A stretch of 32,199 bases of DNA. Source: Gammaproteobacteria bacterium (lineage in GTDB: Bacteria > Pseudomonadota > Gammaproteobacteria > Pseudomonadales > Pseudohongiellaceae). The stretch spans positions 1 to 32,199 of the forward strand of contig JAGYKB010000024.1 in assembly GCA_018401885.1 (NCBI GenBank). The letters are read 5' to 3'. The notes below the pieces were generated by a model. It had not been told where the DNA came from, did no database searches, and saw nothing but the letters and a program-made list of their open reading frames with translations. A program made the position numbers and the translations under genes. Position 1 is the stretch's first letter. Every line of letters starts with the position of its first letter. Of the stretch, positions 7,517 to 16,190 are shown one piece after another.

Positions 7517-8442
7517 AAGTGAGATCTACGATCGCGCCACTCGTTGCAGCAACGCTCACATCGGTGCTTTATGCCGGTATTGCTAGCGCGCAGTTACCCG
7601 AGCATTTGCGCAACTATCCACTTGCCTCTCGTAAGGCGAGTGGTGATGCAATTGCGCCAATGTTTAACGGCTGGATTCGTAATGAAGATGGTACCACCAC
7701 CATGATATTTGGTTTCGCGAACAAAAACTCTAAAGAGGTCGTCGATATTCCGCTTGGTGTAAATAACAGAATTGAGCCTGCAGAATTCGATGGCGTGCAA
7801 CCTACTCACTTCCCCAGTTACACACGGCGGGGCTTTGTGGGAATTCAAGAGCGAGGTGTGTTTGCGGTCACTGTTCCCGCTGATCAGAAAGATACAGAGG
7901 TTGTCTGGCATCTCTCCCATGGCGGATACAGCTACTCTATTCCAGGTCGTGCGACCACAATGGCCTATCAGATGAGTAACGACGGCGGAGCCTTGGGCTC
8001 AATGAATCCTGCAATTAGGTTTAGTCAGTCGGGCGCCGAGTCTACGGGAAGAGAGGGCGTTTATGCTGACAGGGTTGAGGCGCGAGTGGGGCAGACCGTG
8101 ACTCTTTCTGCATTGATTCAGGACCGAGGTGTACGGGAGAAGTATCCCGAGAACAAGAGTTTGACCGTCCCGCTTGGCACTGAGTGGATAATGCACCAGG
8201 GCCCCGCGACCCCCAGATTTTCACAAGCCAGCATTACGGGTAAAGAGCGTGCAGAGAGCCAGGGCGAGAGTGCTGCTGCCGGCAGTAATGGCTGGAGCGA
8301 GGTGATAACCCAGGCGACCTTCTCGGTGCCGGGCGATTATATTATCCGCCTTCGAGTAGATAACTTCGAGGCCGATGATAGCCAGTTTGATAACCAGTGC
8401 TGTTGGTCCAATGCTTATGTGCCGGTAACAGTGGTGCGTTAA
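7513..8442 (+). CDS. exported partner protein with C-terminal QCCW motif (copy 1)
   Basis: This 309-residue exported protein has a signal peptide (about 1-26, cleavage IASA-QLP). No known domain is recognised. It is clearly homologous to the 311-residue product at 20595-21530. Shared blocks include NEDGT, FxNKN, DIPxGxNNxIEPA, QPTxFP, FxVTVPAD and, at the C-terminus, PGDY/PGEY-T-x-R followed by QCCWSNAY/QCCWTNVY and a final VTV strand. The overall character is beta-rich with Ig-like segments. The adjacent Cys-Cys pair could bind a metal or form a vicinal disulfide (inference). ATG overlaps the stop of the copper monooxygenase gene by 4 bp, and the same partnership occurs in the second cluster, so a periplasmic accessory or substrate-binding subunit is likely. 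It ends 15 bp before the convergent LysR gene. Confidence 0.75.
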   Translation: MKVRSTIAPLVAATLTSVLYAGIASAQLPEHLRNYPLASRKASGDAIAPMFNGWIRNEDGTTTMIFGFANKNSKEVVDIPLGVNNRIEPAEFDGVQPTHFPSYTRRGFVGIQERGVFAVTVPADQKDTEVVWHLSHGGYSYSIPGRATTMAYQMSNDGGALGSMNPAIRFSQSGAESTGREGVYADRVEARVGQTVTLSALIQDRGVREKYPENKSLTVPLGTEWIMHQGPATPRFSQASITGKERAESQGESAAAGSNGWSEVITQATFSVPGDYIIRLRVDNFEADDSQFDNQCCWSNAYVPVTVVR

Positions 8443-8457
8443 GAGTTTGTCAGACCT

Positions 8458-9396
8458 CTAACCAATCGGAATAACCACCGAGCTCAGATTCGTCCTTATA
8501 ATTTTCTGAATCTCGGTGGCCAATTCTTTGTAGAAGTGACGCTGAGGTGAAGTGCTTCGCCATGCCAATGCGTGATTTCGCATCACATTAACGCCTTCTA
8601 CTTCTGCGACACGTAGTTCTTTGTCGTCGCGTATTTCTGATAACGCATAAAGCGCAGGCAGAAAAGCGATTCCCATACCCATCACTACCATTTGGCGTAA
8701 TGTATCGAGGCTCGTGCCCTCATAATCGCGCCTGACCTCTGCACCAACCTTTTCACAAAGCTCAATTATCTGACGGTGGAAAAGGTGGTGCTCGCCAATA
8801 GTCAGAACCTGCTCGCCCAAGAGGTCCATTCGGTTTATTGTTTTTTTGTTGGCGAGTTTGTGATCACGTGAAATAGCCAGTTTAAGCGGCTCTCTAAATA
8901 AGGGAACGACAACGAGGCTGCTCGACATTATGGGTTGAGTGCTGAGAATAAAGTCATGCTGAGAATTAAGTAGACCGTATTCGAGATCGCTCGGTGCATT
9001 TTCCCTTACGTAGAGTTTGAGATCGGTGTACTTTGCGTGAATAGGCGACAGAATGTGGGGGAGCAGATAGGGCCCGAGGGTAGGTGTCACTCCCATGCGA
9101 TACGTACCAGCGCCGCCTCCGGACAGCGAACCTGCTTGCATCGCGAAGCCATGTGCTTCTTCAATAATCCTGCGCGCACCCGTCAGAAGCTCGCGGCCCT
9201 CGATAGTCAGACTCGTGCCGCTCCGTGTTCGTTCAAATAATTGAACGTCTAAGAGCTCTTCTAGGCTCGCGACTTGATTGCTTAGTGTAGGTTGAGTGAC
9301 GTTTAAACGAAGTGCTGCTTGACGGAAACTTCCATGCTCCGCAATTGAGGCGAAATAGCGTATTTGCTTCAGGCTTAACTTGTCGATCGATTCCAT
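8458..9396 (-). CDS. LysR-type regulator, OxyR-like, lacking the peroxidatic Cys
   Basis: This 312-residue LysR-type transcription factor has an N-terminal winged HTH (residues 7-65, with GSFRQAALRLNVTQPTLSNQVASLE) and an OxyR-like effector domain. Aligning GEHHLFHRQIIELC (201-214) and the following EGTSLDTLRQMVVMGMGIAFLPAL with OxyR places Cys214 at OxyR Cys208, but the position of the peroxidatic Cys199 is Leu205. It is therefore unlikely to be a true peroxide sensor. It is divergent from a beta-carbonic anhydrase gene with a GATAA-rich dyad between them, so it probably controls that gene and itself, perhaps in response to inorganic carbon or a related metabolite (inference). Confidence 0.9.
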   Translation of the reverse strand: MESIDKLSLKQIRYFASIAEHGSFRQAALRLNVTQPTLSNQVASLEELLDVQLFERTRSGTSLTIEGRELLTGARRIIEEAHGFAMQAGSLSGGGAGTYRMGVTPTLGPYLLPHILSPIHAKYTDLKLYVRENAPSDLEYGLLNSQHDFILSTQPIMSSSLVVVPLFREPLKLAISRDHKLANKKTINRMDLLGEQVLTIGEHHLFHRQIIELCEKVGAEVRRDYEGTSLDTLRQMVVMGMGIAFLPALYALSEIRDDKELRVAEVEGVNVMRNHALAWRSTSPQRHFYKELATEIQKIIRTNLSSVVIPIG

Positions 9397-9492
9397 CTAA
9401 AGGGCTCCTGTCGAAGAGTTGCGGTCCAGATAAATTCCTTTTAGTAACATTTGCTTTATACCTTAGTTTTTTGGGATATTGATAAATACTAT

Positions 9493-9543
9493 CACTTATC
9501 TTTGATAAGTGACTAATGCTTATCAAAGGATCGTGTCTACTAT
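9493..9543 (+). promoter_or_regulatory. LysR-type operator and activator-dependent carbonic anhydrase promoter
   Basis: CACTTATC-TTT-GATAAGTG (9493-9511) is a perfect 8-bp dyad. A further half-site, CTTATCAAAGGAT (9519-9531), is nearly the reverse complement of ATCTTTGATAAG within the first site. A TACTAT -10 candidate lies at 9538-9543, while the -35 position (aatgct) is poor. This is the arrangement expected for a LysR activator bound upstream of and into the -35 region. It lies between the divergent regulator and carbonic anhydrase genes. Confidence 0.6.
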
Positions 9544-9593
9544 AGGTACTGTTATCACAAAGTGACTATCTCATTAGCTTAGGAGTTCTATTC

Positions 9594-10256
9594 ATGGAAA
9601 AAGTTATTGCCGGTCTGGTGCAATTCAAGTCTTCGTCCTATGAGGAGCGAAAAGCACTGTTTACAGAGCTCGCGAATGGGCAGAGCCCTGAAGTCCTGTT
9701 CATCACCTGCGCAGATTCGCGCATCGATCCCAACTTGGTTACGCAAACCGAGCCGGGTGATCTGTTTATCATCCGCAATGCGGGCAACATAGTGCCCCCG
9801 CACACTCGAGTCGCTGGCGGTGTTACTGCGTCGATCGAATACGCTGTTGCTGTGCTCGGTATCAAGCACATCATTGTGTGCGGCCACTCAGACTGCGGCG
9901 CGATGAAAGGAGCGCTCAATACTGCGGCGCTTGCCGACCTGCCTCACGTGCAAGAGTGGCTCGATCACTCGCGCGCGGCTGTCGAAATTGTCAAAGCTAA
10001 GCACGGCCAGGCATCGGCCTCTGAGCTCGACGCGGTGACGAAGGAAAACGTTCTCTTGCAGCTCGACCACCTGCGTACACATCCGGCAGTTGCTGCAAAG
10101 CTGGGCACGGGCGAAATCGATATGCATGGCTGGGTCTATGACATCGAGCACGGCACGGTTGCCGCTTATGACGAGAGCCAGCGGGAGTTTGTATCGATTG
10201 AAGAGCGCTATGCCGCGCTTATTGCAGCAAGCGCGAAAGTCGCTGTGAATGCCTAA
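9594..10256 (+). CDS. can: beta-class carbonic anhydrase
   Basis: This 220-residue enzyme interconverts CO2 and bicarbonate. The beta-class zinc site is complete: C39, D41 and R43 in ITCADSRID, and H98 and C101 in CGHSDCGAMKG. RNAGNIVPP (61-69) and GGVTASIEYAV (75-85) are also typical. It is preceded by AGGAG and a LysR-type operator. The gene continues into a sulP homologue 56 bp downstream. Carbonic anhydrase plus SulP bicarbonate transporter is a known pairing, but here the transporter is broken, leaving the enzyme apparently alone. The symbol follows the beta-family usage; cynT is an alternative name. Confidence 0.95.
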   Translation: MEKVIAGLVQFKSSSYEERKALFTELANGQSPEVLFITCADSRIDPNLVTQTEPGDLFIIRNAGNIVPPHTRVAGGVTASIEYAVAVLGIKHIIVCGHSDCGAMKGALNTAALADLPHVQEWLDHSRAAVEIVKAKHGQASASELDAVTKENVLLQLDHLRTHPAVAAKLGTGEIDMHGWVYDIEHGTVAAYDESQREFVSIEERYAALIAASAKVAVNA

Positions 10257-10312
10257 AAACAGGCTGTCGCCAAGCTCGCTAAAAGAGACGGCGGATCTCA
10301 AAGGAGAAAACC

Positions 10313-11973
10313 ATGCTTAATTTCAGGTTAGATAATCTTCGCGGAGACCTCTTCGGGGGGCTAACAGCTGGTGTTGTTGCCCTACCACTCGCGTTGGCGT
10401 TTGGCGAGGCATCCGGTGCCGGCCTGGATAGCGGGCCCTATGGCGCCATCTTGTCGGATTCTTTGGCCTCGCTATTTGGTGGTACTGATTCTCAGATCTG
10501 GTCCAACTGGGCCGATGATCGTCGTTTTTGCAGGGGTTTACGCCACGCTTAACGGTGAATCCAGAGTTTGTCTTCGCGACGGTGATACTTAGCGGGCGTG
10601 TTCCAAATTCTGTTTGGCGTGCTAAAAACCCGGCCAGTACATCAGGCTCGTGCCCTATCCCGTCGTTTCTGGGTCAAGGAGTGGAATTGGCTGCATTATC
10701 ATCGCGCTGCAGTTTAGCAGGATGTTTGGTCATGAGCCTGAAGGCGGCGGCACGATACCTGCGCTCACTGCAATCCCTGGCGCTGTCATGGATCCTAACC
10801 TCGTTGCGCTGGCATCGCGGTGATCACATTGCTGGATCGTTTTTAAGTGGCCAAAAAATGGGGAAAGATTGTCCTCCCCACCCCTCGCTGCACTGATTAT
10901 CGCGACCCCTCGTCAGTCTGGCTGTCCCAGGCGCGCCGATACTCGGTGATATTCCTGCACAGGCCCGAGCTTCTTGATGCCGAGTTTTAGTCAAGCACTC
11001 TGCTGATAGTTATGGAAGCGGCGATTATTCTTGCTCTGCTGGGGTCTATAGACAGTTTGCTTAGCGTCGCTGGTTGTGGACAATATGACGCGCACAAAGC
11101 AATAACTCCAACAGAGAACCACCGGTCAGGGCTTAGGCAATATGGCCGCAGGCTTTTGCGGTATTCCCGGAGCAGGCGCGACGATGCGTACCGTGGTGAA
11201 TATTCGCACCGGTGGACAGACCAAGATCTCGGGTATCAAAGATAGTTTCTTACTGCCTTCGCGATTGTTGTGGTCCTGGCACCGTTTGCCTCTGCAGATT
11301 CCGCATGCAGTGCTTGCCGGCATACTGGTCAAGGTTACGACATTATCGATGTCCTACCTAAGAATGCGCATCGCGGACCGCGTTGGGATCTCGCCCTTTA
11401 TGGTGCCAGTGCTGGTCTCACGGTATCTGCAGATCTTATCACCGCGGGTCGTAGTAGGGCGTTGGTTATGGGTGCGTTAGCATTCGTCAAACAAATGGCT
11501 GACGCACAGCTCGCCCGCATGGGTGGATCGAGAAGAGGGCCAAGTTGAATATTCCGACGAAGAAGAGGCGCTATTCGTCGCGCGAACAATCGCATCACAA
11601 TGTTCGATTTCGGTGGTCCGCTAAGTTTCCGGTGCCGCGGCGGATCTCGGCCATCACGTTCGTGAAAATTCGCGGGGAAGGGGGCAAGTGCTAATCCTTG
11701 ATTTTAGCTCGGTGCCATTTATCGATGTGTCGGCAGCGCGCTGTCGAGACGATTGGTTGCGACGCGGATTCATCGGGCAAGAAAGTATTCATCTCAGGGA
11801 TGAATGACAGTGTAAGAGCTGTCTTAACAGGGTTGAGCGCGGATTGTTGCCTAGCCGACGACAATTATTATGTTAAGCGAATTGACGCGATTAAAGCGGC
11901 GGTCGCTTACATTGAAGACTCACCTAACGAAGGCGGCAGCAGGCAGAGTGGAGTTTCTGCTCAGCCTACGTAA
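10313..11973 (+). pseudogene. SulP-family anion transporter, multiply frameshifted
   Basis: The gene begins normally with AGGAG and MLNFRLDNLRGDLFGGLTAG, the N-terminus of SulP bicarbonate/sulfate transporters. The reading frame then changes repeatedly. Recognisable SulP pieces follow in order but in different frames: SGPTGPM near 10500, NPEFVFATVILSG near 10560, GVFQILFGVLK near 10600, a GCIIIALQFSRMFGHEPEGG block near 10690, EAAIILALLGSIDSLL near 11010, MAAGFCGIPGAGATMRTVVN near 11142, a STAS-domain core VLILDFSSVPFIDVSA near 11690 and a C-terminal piece to about 11970. I count at least eight disruptions, some with in-frame stops. All flanking genes are intact, so decay after loss of selection is more likely than poor sequencing, but a local assembly error cannot be excluded. 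It would have been co-transcribed with the carbonic anhydrase. Confidence 0.88.
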
Positions 11974-12067
11974 GTGAAGGTAGTGAGAGAAGGAGTACGC
12001 AGACAGAGTTAACTCGAAGCAGTAAGCATGGGTGGCAGCGGCTTTAGTCGGTGCCTCCTTCTTTATA

Positions 12068-12100
12068 GGCCAACTCGGCGAGCGAGTTGGCCTTTTTTTT
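12068..12100 (+). terminator. intrinsic terminator after the can-sulP unit
   Basis: A perfect 10-bp stem (GGCCAACTCG, 12068-12077, with 12083-12092) closes a 5-base loop and is followed by eight T residues. It ends the carbonic anhydrase/sulP transcript. The rest of the gap from 11974 to 12219 shows no gene. Confidence 0.92.
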
Positions 12101-12219
12101 GGTGTCCGGCGTATCTAACGCAGACAGCAATACGTGCCAGAACAAACTCCCAACGCGAAAGCTGCTAAACTTCGTAAAACCCTCAGGCCGGTTAGTCTGC
12201 ACCCGAATTCGAAAGTCCT

Positions 12220-13572
12220 ATGATTCCAACTGAAAAAGATCTCTGGTTCCTGCCCCTCGGCGGCTGCGGTGAAATAGGGATGAACCTCAACCTGTTTGGC
12301 CACAATGGCAGGTGGCTCATGGTCGACTGCGGCATAACCTTCGAGGACTCTGAAAACAGTCGAACGGGCAACCGAGTGGAAATGCCCGATCCGCTTTTTA
12401 TAACTAATCGGCATGAAGCCCTTGCCGGTATTATTGCTACGCACGCGCACGAGGATCATATCGGTGCATTGCCTCATCTCTGGGAGCAATTGCGCTGTCC
12501 CATCTATACGACACCCTTCACTCGCAATGTGATCGCGCGTAAATTCGCTCAGGCTGGCATCCGTGCGCCATTAGTAACGGTGCATGCAGGCGAAACTGTT
12601 GAGATTGGTCCGTTTAGGGTTACCTGGGTGCCGATAACGCATTCGACGCCCGAGACCAATGGGCTTTTAGTCGATACGCCCGCCGGACGTGTGCTTCATA
12701 CAGCGGACTGGAAAGTAGATCCGGCGCCGGTTGTTGGAGAACCGATTCAGCCTGCGCTCTTTAAGAGTATTGGCGATTGTGGTGTAGGATCGATCATCTG
12801 CGATTCAACGAATGCGCCATTGACGGGCTCTTCGACGTCGGAATCAACACTCTTCGATGGTCTGCTTGCGGCGGTGAAGGCGAGCCCGCAGCGCGTCGTG
12901 GTGGCGTGCTTCTCGAGTAACGTGGCGCGGTTGCAAACGATCGGTAACGTCGCTCACGTGGCTGGCCGGTATATTGGCTTGCTGGGGCGTTCGTTAGTTA
13001 ATATGCACGGCTGTGCTCGAGGGGCGGGTTATCTAACGGACAACTTTAATCTTGTGCAGTCCAATCACCTTGGCTATATGCCGCCAGAGGAGGTGCTCGC
13101 TATCGCAACGGGCAGCCAGGGCGAGATCGGAGCAGCGCTATACCGCCTGGCGCAGGACAGTCATCCCGACGTTAGTCTAGCGGCCGGGGATCATGTCATT
13201 TTCAGTTCTAAGACGATTCCAGGCAATGAGATTGAAGTGGCAAGTTTGATAGCGATGTTCGAGGCGCGCGGGATTCGTGTCACTCAAAATGAGTTTGAAG
13301 GCAAGCCTGTTCACGCGACTGGCCACCCCTGCGCCGAAGAACTCGCGCAAATGTACCGATGGATTCGTCCCCGCGTCGCAGTGCCAGTGCATGGAGAGGC
13401 GCGTCACATGGACAGCAATGCCCGCATCGCCGCCGATTGCGGTGTCCCGGTGCAACTGCGAGGACAGAATGGCGATCTCTTTGATTTGGTGTTGGATAAG
13501 GTTAAACGTTCGGCTGCACCAGTGGGCAGGTTATGGTTTGATGAGCGCAAGCGCGTTCTCGAAAAAGTCTGA
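12220..13572 (+). CDS. RNase J-type metallo-beta-lactamase ribonuclease
   Basis: This 450-residue protein belongs to the metallo-beta-lactamase/beta-CASP group of RNA-processing nucleases and is closest in pattern to RNase J. It shows the LPLGGCGEIGMN opening (11-22), the HAHEDH metal site (75-80), H141 (ITHSTPE), D163 (TADWKVD), and the C-terminal HATGHPCAEEL and VPVHGEARH blocks typical of RNase J. It is shorter than Firmicutes RNase J (about 555 residues), mainly because the C-terminal domain is missing, as in the short proteobacterial forms. It would act on cytoplasmic RNA. The ATG at 12220 lacks a strong Shine-Dalgarno. It is monocistronic and convergent with the photoreceptor gene, with only 16 bp between their stops. 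Confidence 0.88.
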   Translation: MIPTEKDLWFLPLGGCGEIGMNLNLFGHNGRWLMVDCGITFEDSENSRTGNRVEMPDPLFITNRHEALAGIIATHAHEDHIGALPHLWEQLRCPIYTTPFTRNVIARKFAQAGIRAPLVTVHAGETVEIGPFRVTWVPITHSTPETNGLLVDTPAGRVLHTADWKVDPAPVVGEPIQPALFKSIGDCGVGSIICDSTNAPLTGSSTSESTLFDGLLAAVKASPQRVVVACFSSNVARLQTIGNVAHVAGRYIGLLGRSLVNMHGCARGAGYLTDNFNLVQSNHLGYMPPEEVLAIATGSQGEIGAALYRLAQDSHPDVSLAAGDHVIFSSKTIPGNEIEVASLIAMFEARGIRVTQNEFEGKPVHATGHPCAEELAQMYRWIRPRVAVPVHGEARHMDSNARIAADCGVPVQLRGQNGDLFDLVLDKVKRSAAPVGRLWFDERKRVLEKV

Positions 13573-13588
13573 ATACAGAGAATACGCC

Positions 13589-14908
13589 CTAGCAAATAGG
13601 CCAATCCGCCGCGTCGCGCGTGTCTAGTGTCTGCAAAACCGGGCCAGGCGACCAGCGGGCGACGTAAGAGCCTGCAGGATCATAGGTTTCGCTTTGCTTC
13701 TGTAGATTGAAATGGCGGCCGCCTCGGGGATCCACGCCGACTCCAGCGATGTACTGCCAATTGCCCCAGTTAGACGCAACATCATAGTCGCAGAGCTGAT
13801 GCTCAAACCAGGCGGCGCCATAGCGCCAGTCTATCTCTAGCTCGTTGACCAAACAGCTCGCGGCAATCTGCCTGCCACGGTTAGACAGATACCCTGTCGC
13901 TTTTAGCTGTTTCATACAGGCATTCACAAGAGGGTAAGGGGTTGTGCCCTGACACCATTTTTCGAAGCGCTCAGGGTAGAAACACTTAAATCCGCCGCAT
14001 GAGTTTATACCGCGTAGCGAAAAAAGTTTGGGGCCAATCTGCACTGCAATCCACTGAAAGTATTCACGCCACAGCAGCTCTATATAAAGCCAGTAGGTTG
14101 AATCATTTGCGCCTGCGGTTTGTTCGTAGCCGCGGAGAGTCGCGAGCGCGCGGCGGACCGATAGGCTGCCGCTATTGAGCCACGGCGAGAATTTCGAGCT
14201 CGTCGCCCAGCCATCTAATTCATTGCGCGTTTTCTTGTAGCTACTTGCATGAGTCGACCCAAAGTAGGTTTTTAGGTGGCGCTTGGCCGCCGATTCTCCG
14301 CCCTCAAAGACAGACTCTCGGGCTTCATAGCCGCTCAGATCTGGAATCTCTGCTCTCCTTAGTTCGGTGAAGGAGATACCTGAGGGGAGTGGTGGCAAAG
14401 AAGCCGGTGAGTCTGCGGGTAGCGATGTGTGCATACGTTCGGCAAGTGTACGAAATTTGGAATAGCTCACGACTCTGTCCTTCGGCAAAGGCGAGCTATC
14501 CCGATCGAATAGCGTGTAGGTATCTTGCGTGTCGATGATGAGCTCTGGGCACCGAGCGGCGAGTCCCGCCAAGGCCGCAGATTCGTCGGTGCCGGGGAGA
14601 AAGCTGCAAACCACTCTATCGATAGCGTGCCGCTCGACTAGCTCCGCAAGACTGCGGTCAGGCTCGCCGACGACGAAGAGAATCTCTTGGCCATAAGCGG
14701 CGAGCGCGACGCGCAAATCGGCCAGACACTGCCGAATAAACTGCCACCGGTGCGCTCCCATCGAAGCGGTATGGTAACGATATTGGCTAAACCACCGTGG
14801 CTCAATGCAATACACGCAGAGAAGGCTTTCCGACTTTGCCGCAGAGAGCAGCGCGGCATTGTCGTCGATACGAAGATCTTTGGTCAGCCAGTAAAGAGTC
14901 TTGTGCAT
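13589..14908 (-). CDS. CRY-DASH cryptochrome/photolyase
   Basis: This 439-residue flavoprotein has an N-terminal photolyase alpha/beta domain (YWLTKDLRIDDNAAL, about 6-20) and a C-terminal FAD-binding helical domain. The CRY-DASH type is indicated by TGYLSNRGRQIAAS, WFEHQLCDYDVASNWGNWQY, GVGVDPRGGRHFN and KQSETYDPAGSYVARW near the C-terminus, where DASH proteins have the GVGNDPR...KQ...YDP pattern. CRY-DASH proteins repair cyclobutane dimers in single-stranded DNA or act as blue-light sensors. Length is a little under the usual 430-500 range midpoint. It follows the exported propeller gene by 29 bp on the same strand, so the two may share a transcript. Confidence 0.93.
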   Translation of the reverse strand: MHKTLYWLTKDLRIDDNAALLSAAKSESLLCVYCIEPRWFSQYRYHTASMGAHRWQFIRQCLADLRVALAAYGQEILFVVGEPDRSLAELVERHAIDRVVCSFLPGTDESAALAGLAARCPELIIDTQDTYTLFDRDSSPLPKDRVVSYSKFRTLAERMHTSLPADSPASLPPLPSGISFTELRRAEIPDLSGYEARESVFEGGESAAKRHLKTYFGSTHASSYKKTRNELDGWATSSKFSPWLNSGSLSVRRALATLRGYEQTAGANDSTYWLYIELLWREYFQWIAVQIGPKLFSLRGINSCGGFKCFYPERFEKWCQGTTPYPLVNACMKQLKATGYLSNRGRQIAASCLVNELEIDWRYGAAWFEHQLCDYDVASNWGNWQYIAGVGVDPRGGRHFNLQKQSETYDPAGSYVARWSPGPVLQTLDTRDAADWPIC

Positions 14909-14937
14909 TGGTCGTCGAGCCTTGAGCTTACACTGCT

Positions 14938-15900
14938 TTAAAGTTTGATGAAGGCAAGTGCGTAGTTGCTATTCAGCGGAATGACCAACTGGTGCTGAAT
15001 CGAGTCATAACACATCGACGCCGCGCTTGGGATGCCTTCGGCGATTAGTGTTGCCTCTTGGCCTGGCGCGATCCGTGACACGCTGCCGAAGCGCACGCTG
15101 CTAACGTATTTCGTCCCGTCTTCGAGTATGACAATCCCATCGTTACCGCCTTCAACTGCATATTCCGTATTGCGCAGCTCGCCTTCAGGGCTAAAGGTAA
15201 GCACGGCGTTATCTCCGATGTTGACTACAACAACATCGCCGTTGCCGTCGATTGCGACTCCGTTGGGGATAGCCAGTGGAGCGCCATCGATTAAGATTGA
15301 TACCTCGCCCGCTGCGCTAATCTTATACAGGCGCTCCGGAGGACGCGTATTTGACGCATAGATTGTGCCATCCGCGCTCACTGCGATGCCGTTTAGCAGA
15401 GTAGCACTCGGCACAGGGATGTTGCGCAGAGGCGTTCCGGTTGCGAGGTCGAACTCACGAACGAAACCTGAATCTACCGTGTAGAGTGACCCATTGGCGA
15501 TTGCACTGCCTAGGGGCTGGTGGAGTTCTAATCCGTCTCTTGTTACGCCGATCCATTTGGGTGTATGCACACTACCATCGGGATTGATTAACGAGACAAA
15601 TCCGTCGTTCTCGGTCCCATCGCCAGGATTACCGTTGTTCATTGCGAGAATGAGATTACGCTTCGCATCGAACGTGCAGCTTTCAGAGAAATGGAACGCG
15701 CCGTAAACCTTCACGTTATCCGACATAAGCTTGCGCTCACCGGCCTCATTGACCGAACCAATTGGTTCGCCGACTCGAAACTCTTGCGCGCTCGATGCGC
15801 CGGCGAGAAGCAGACTGCCCGCAACTAGCGAGGCTTTGAAGCCAAGACGCCCCAGTTCTCTGAGACCGAGCAGCTGTTTAGATTTAGTGACTTGTAGCAT
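14938..15900 (-). CDS. exported SMP-30/NHL-type beta-propeller protein
   Basis: This 320-residue exported protein has a signal peptide with a long charged n-region (1-20), then ASLVAGSLLLAGASSA and cleavage near Gln39. The mature part is a beta-propeller of the SMP-30/gluconolactonase/NHL-like type. Repeated strands include LNGIAVSADGTIYASN, IPNGVAIDGNGDVVVVN and NDGIVILEDGTKYVSS, with the Asn/Asp positions that bind a divalent cation in this superfamily. Exact activity (lactonase, quinoprotein-like or structural) is not determinable. AAAGGAA seven bases before ATG supports the start. It lies upstream of CRY-DASH, perhaps in one transcript. The gap 15901-16190 to the divergent STAND gene shows no coding potential. 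Confidence 0.78.
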   Translation of the reverse strand: MLQVTKSKQLLGLRELGRLGFKASLVAGSLLLAGASSAQEFRVGEPIGSVNEAGERKLMSDNVKVYGAFHFSESCTFDAKRNLILAMNNGNPGDGTENDGFVSLINPDGSVHTPKWIGVTRDGLELHQPLGSAIANGSLYTVDSGFVREFDLATGTPLRNIPVPSATLLNGIAVSADGTIYASNTRPPERLYKISAAGEVSILIDGAPLAIPNGVAIDGNGDVVVVNIGDNAVLTFSPEGELRNTEYAVEGGNDGIVILEDGTKYVSSVRFGSVSRIAPGQEATLIAEGIPSAASMCYDSIQHQLVIPLNSNYALAFIKL

Positions 15901-16190
15901 AGATCTATTCCTTTCATAAATGGCTGACAGACTTGGTACCCATCATACTACGCGCGGCAGCATGATGGAGATGGGCGGTGGTCGTAATTTTACTGTGCTG
16001 GGCGGTTTTCACTCTCGTGTTCCGATTTTTCAAATGATTGGGTAATAGATGGGTAAATATCGTCCTGTTACCCGATCAGTTCCCCATAACTCCTTGTCAC
16101 GATTTCAGCGGTTGAACTAGCCTTTTGGTGGGATGGTCAATTGCATTTCTCCATTTCCGCTTAAAAGTTAGTCATTGCGGGGAAAAAAAG

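Noticed and set aside
10313..11973. Several separate small genes or programmed frameshifting in the SulP region
   Set aside because: The pieces are consecutive parts of one SulP protein in shifting frames with stops; programmed frameshifting would not need eight or more changes.
16125..16190. N-terminal extension of the STAND protein from a TTG
   Set aside because: The ATG at 16191 has a spaced GGGGA and begins directly before the HTH domain; the extension looks like intergenic sequence.
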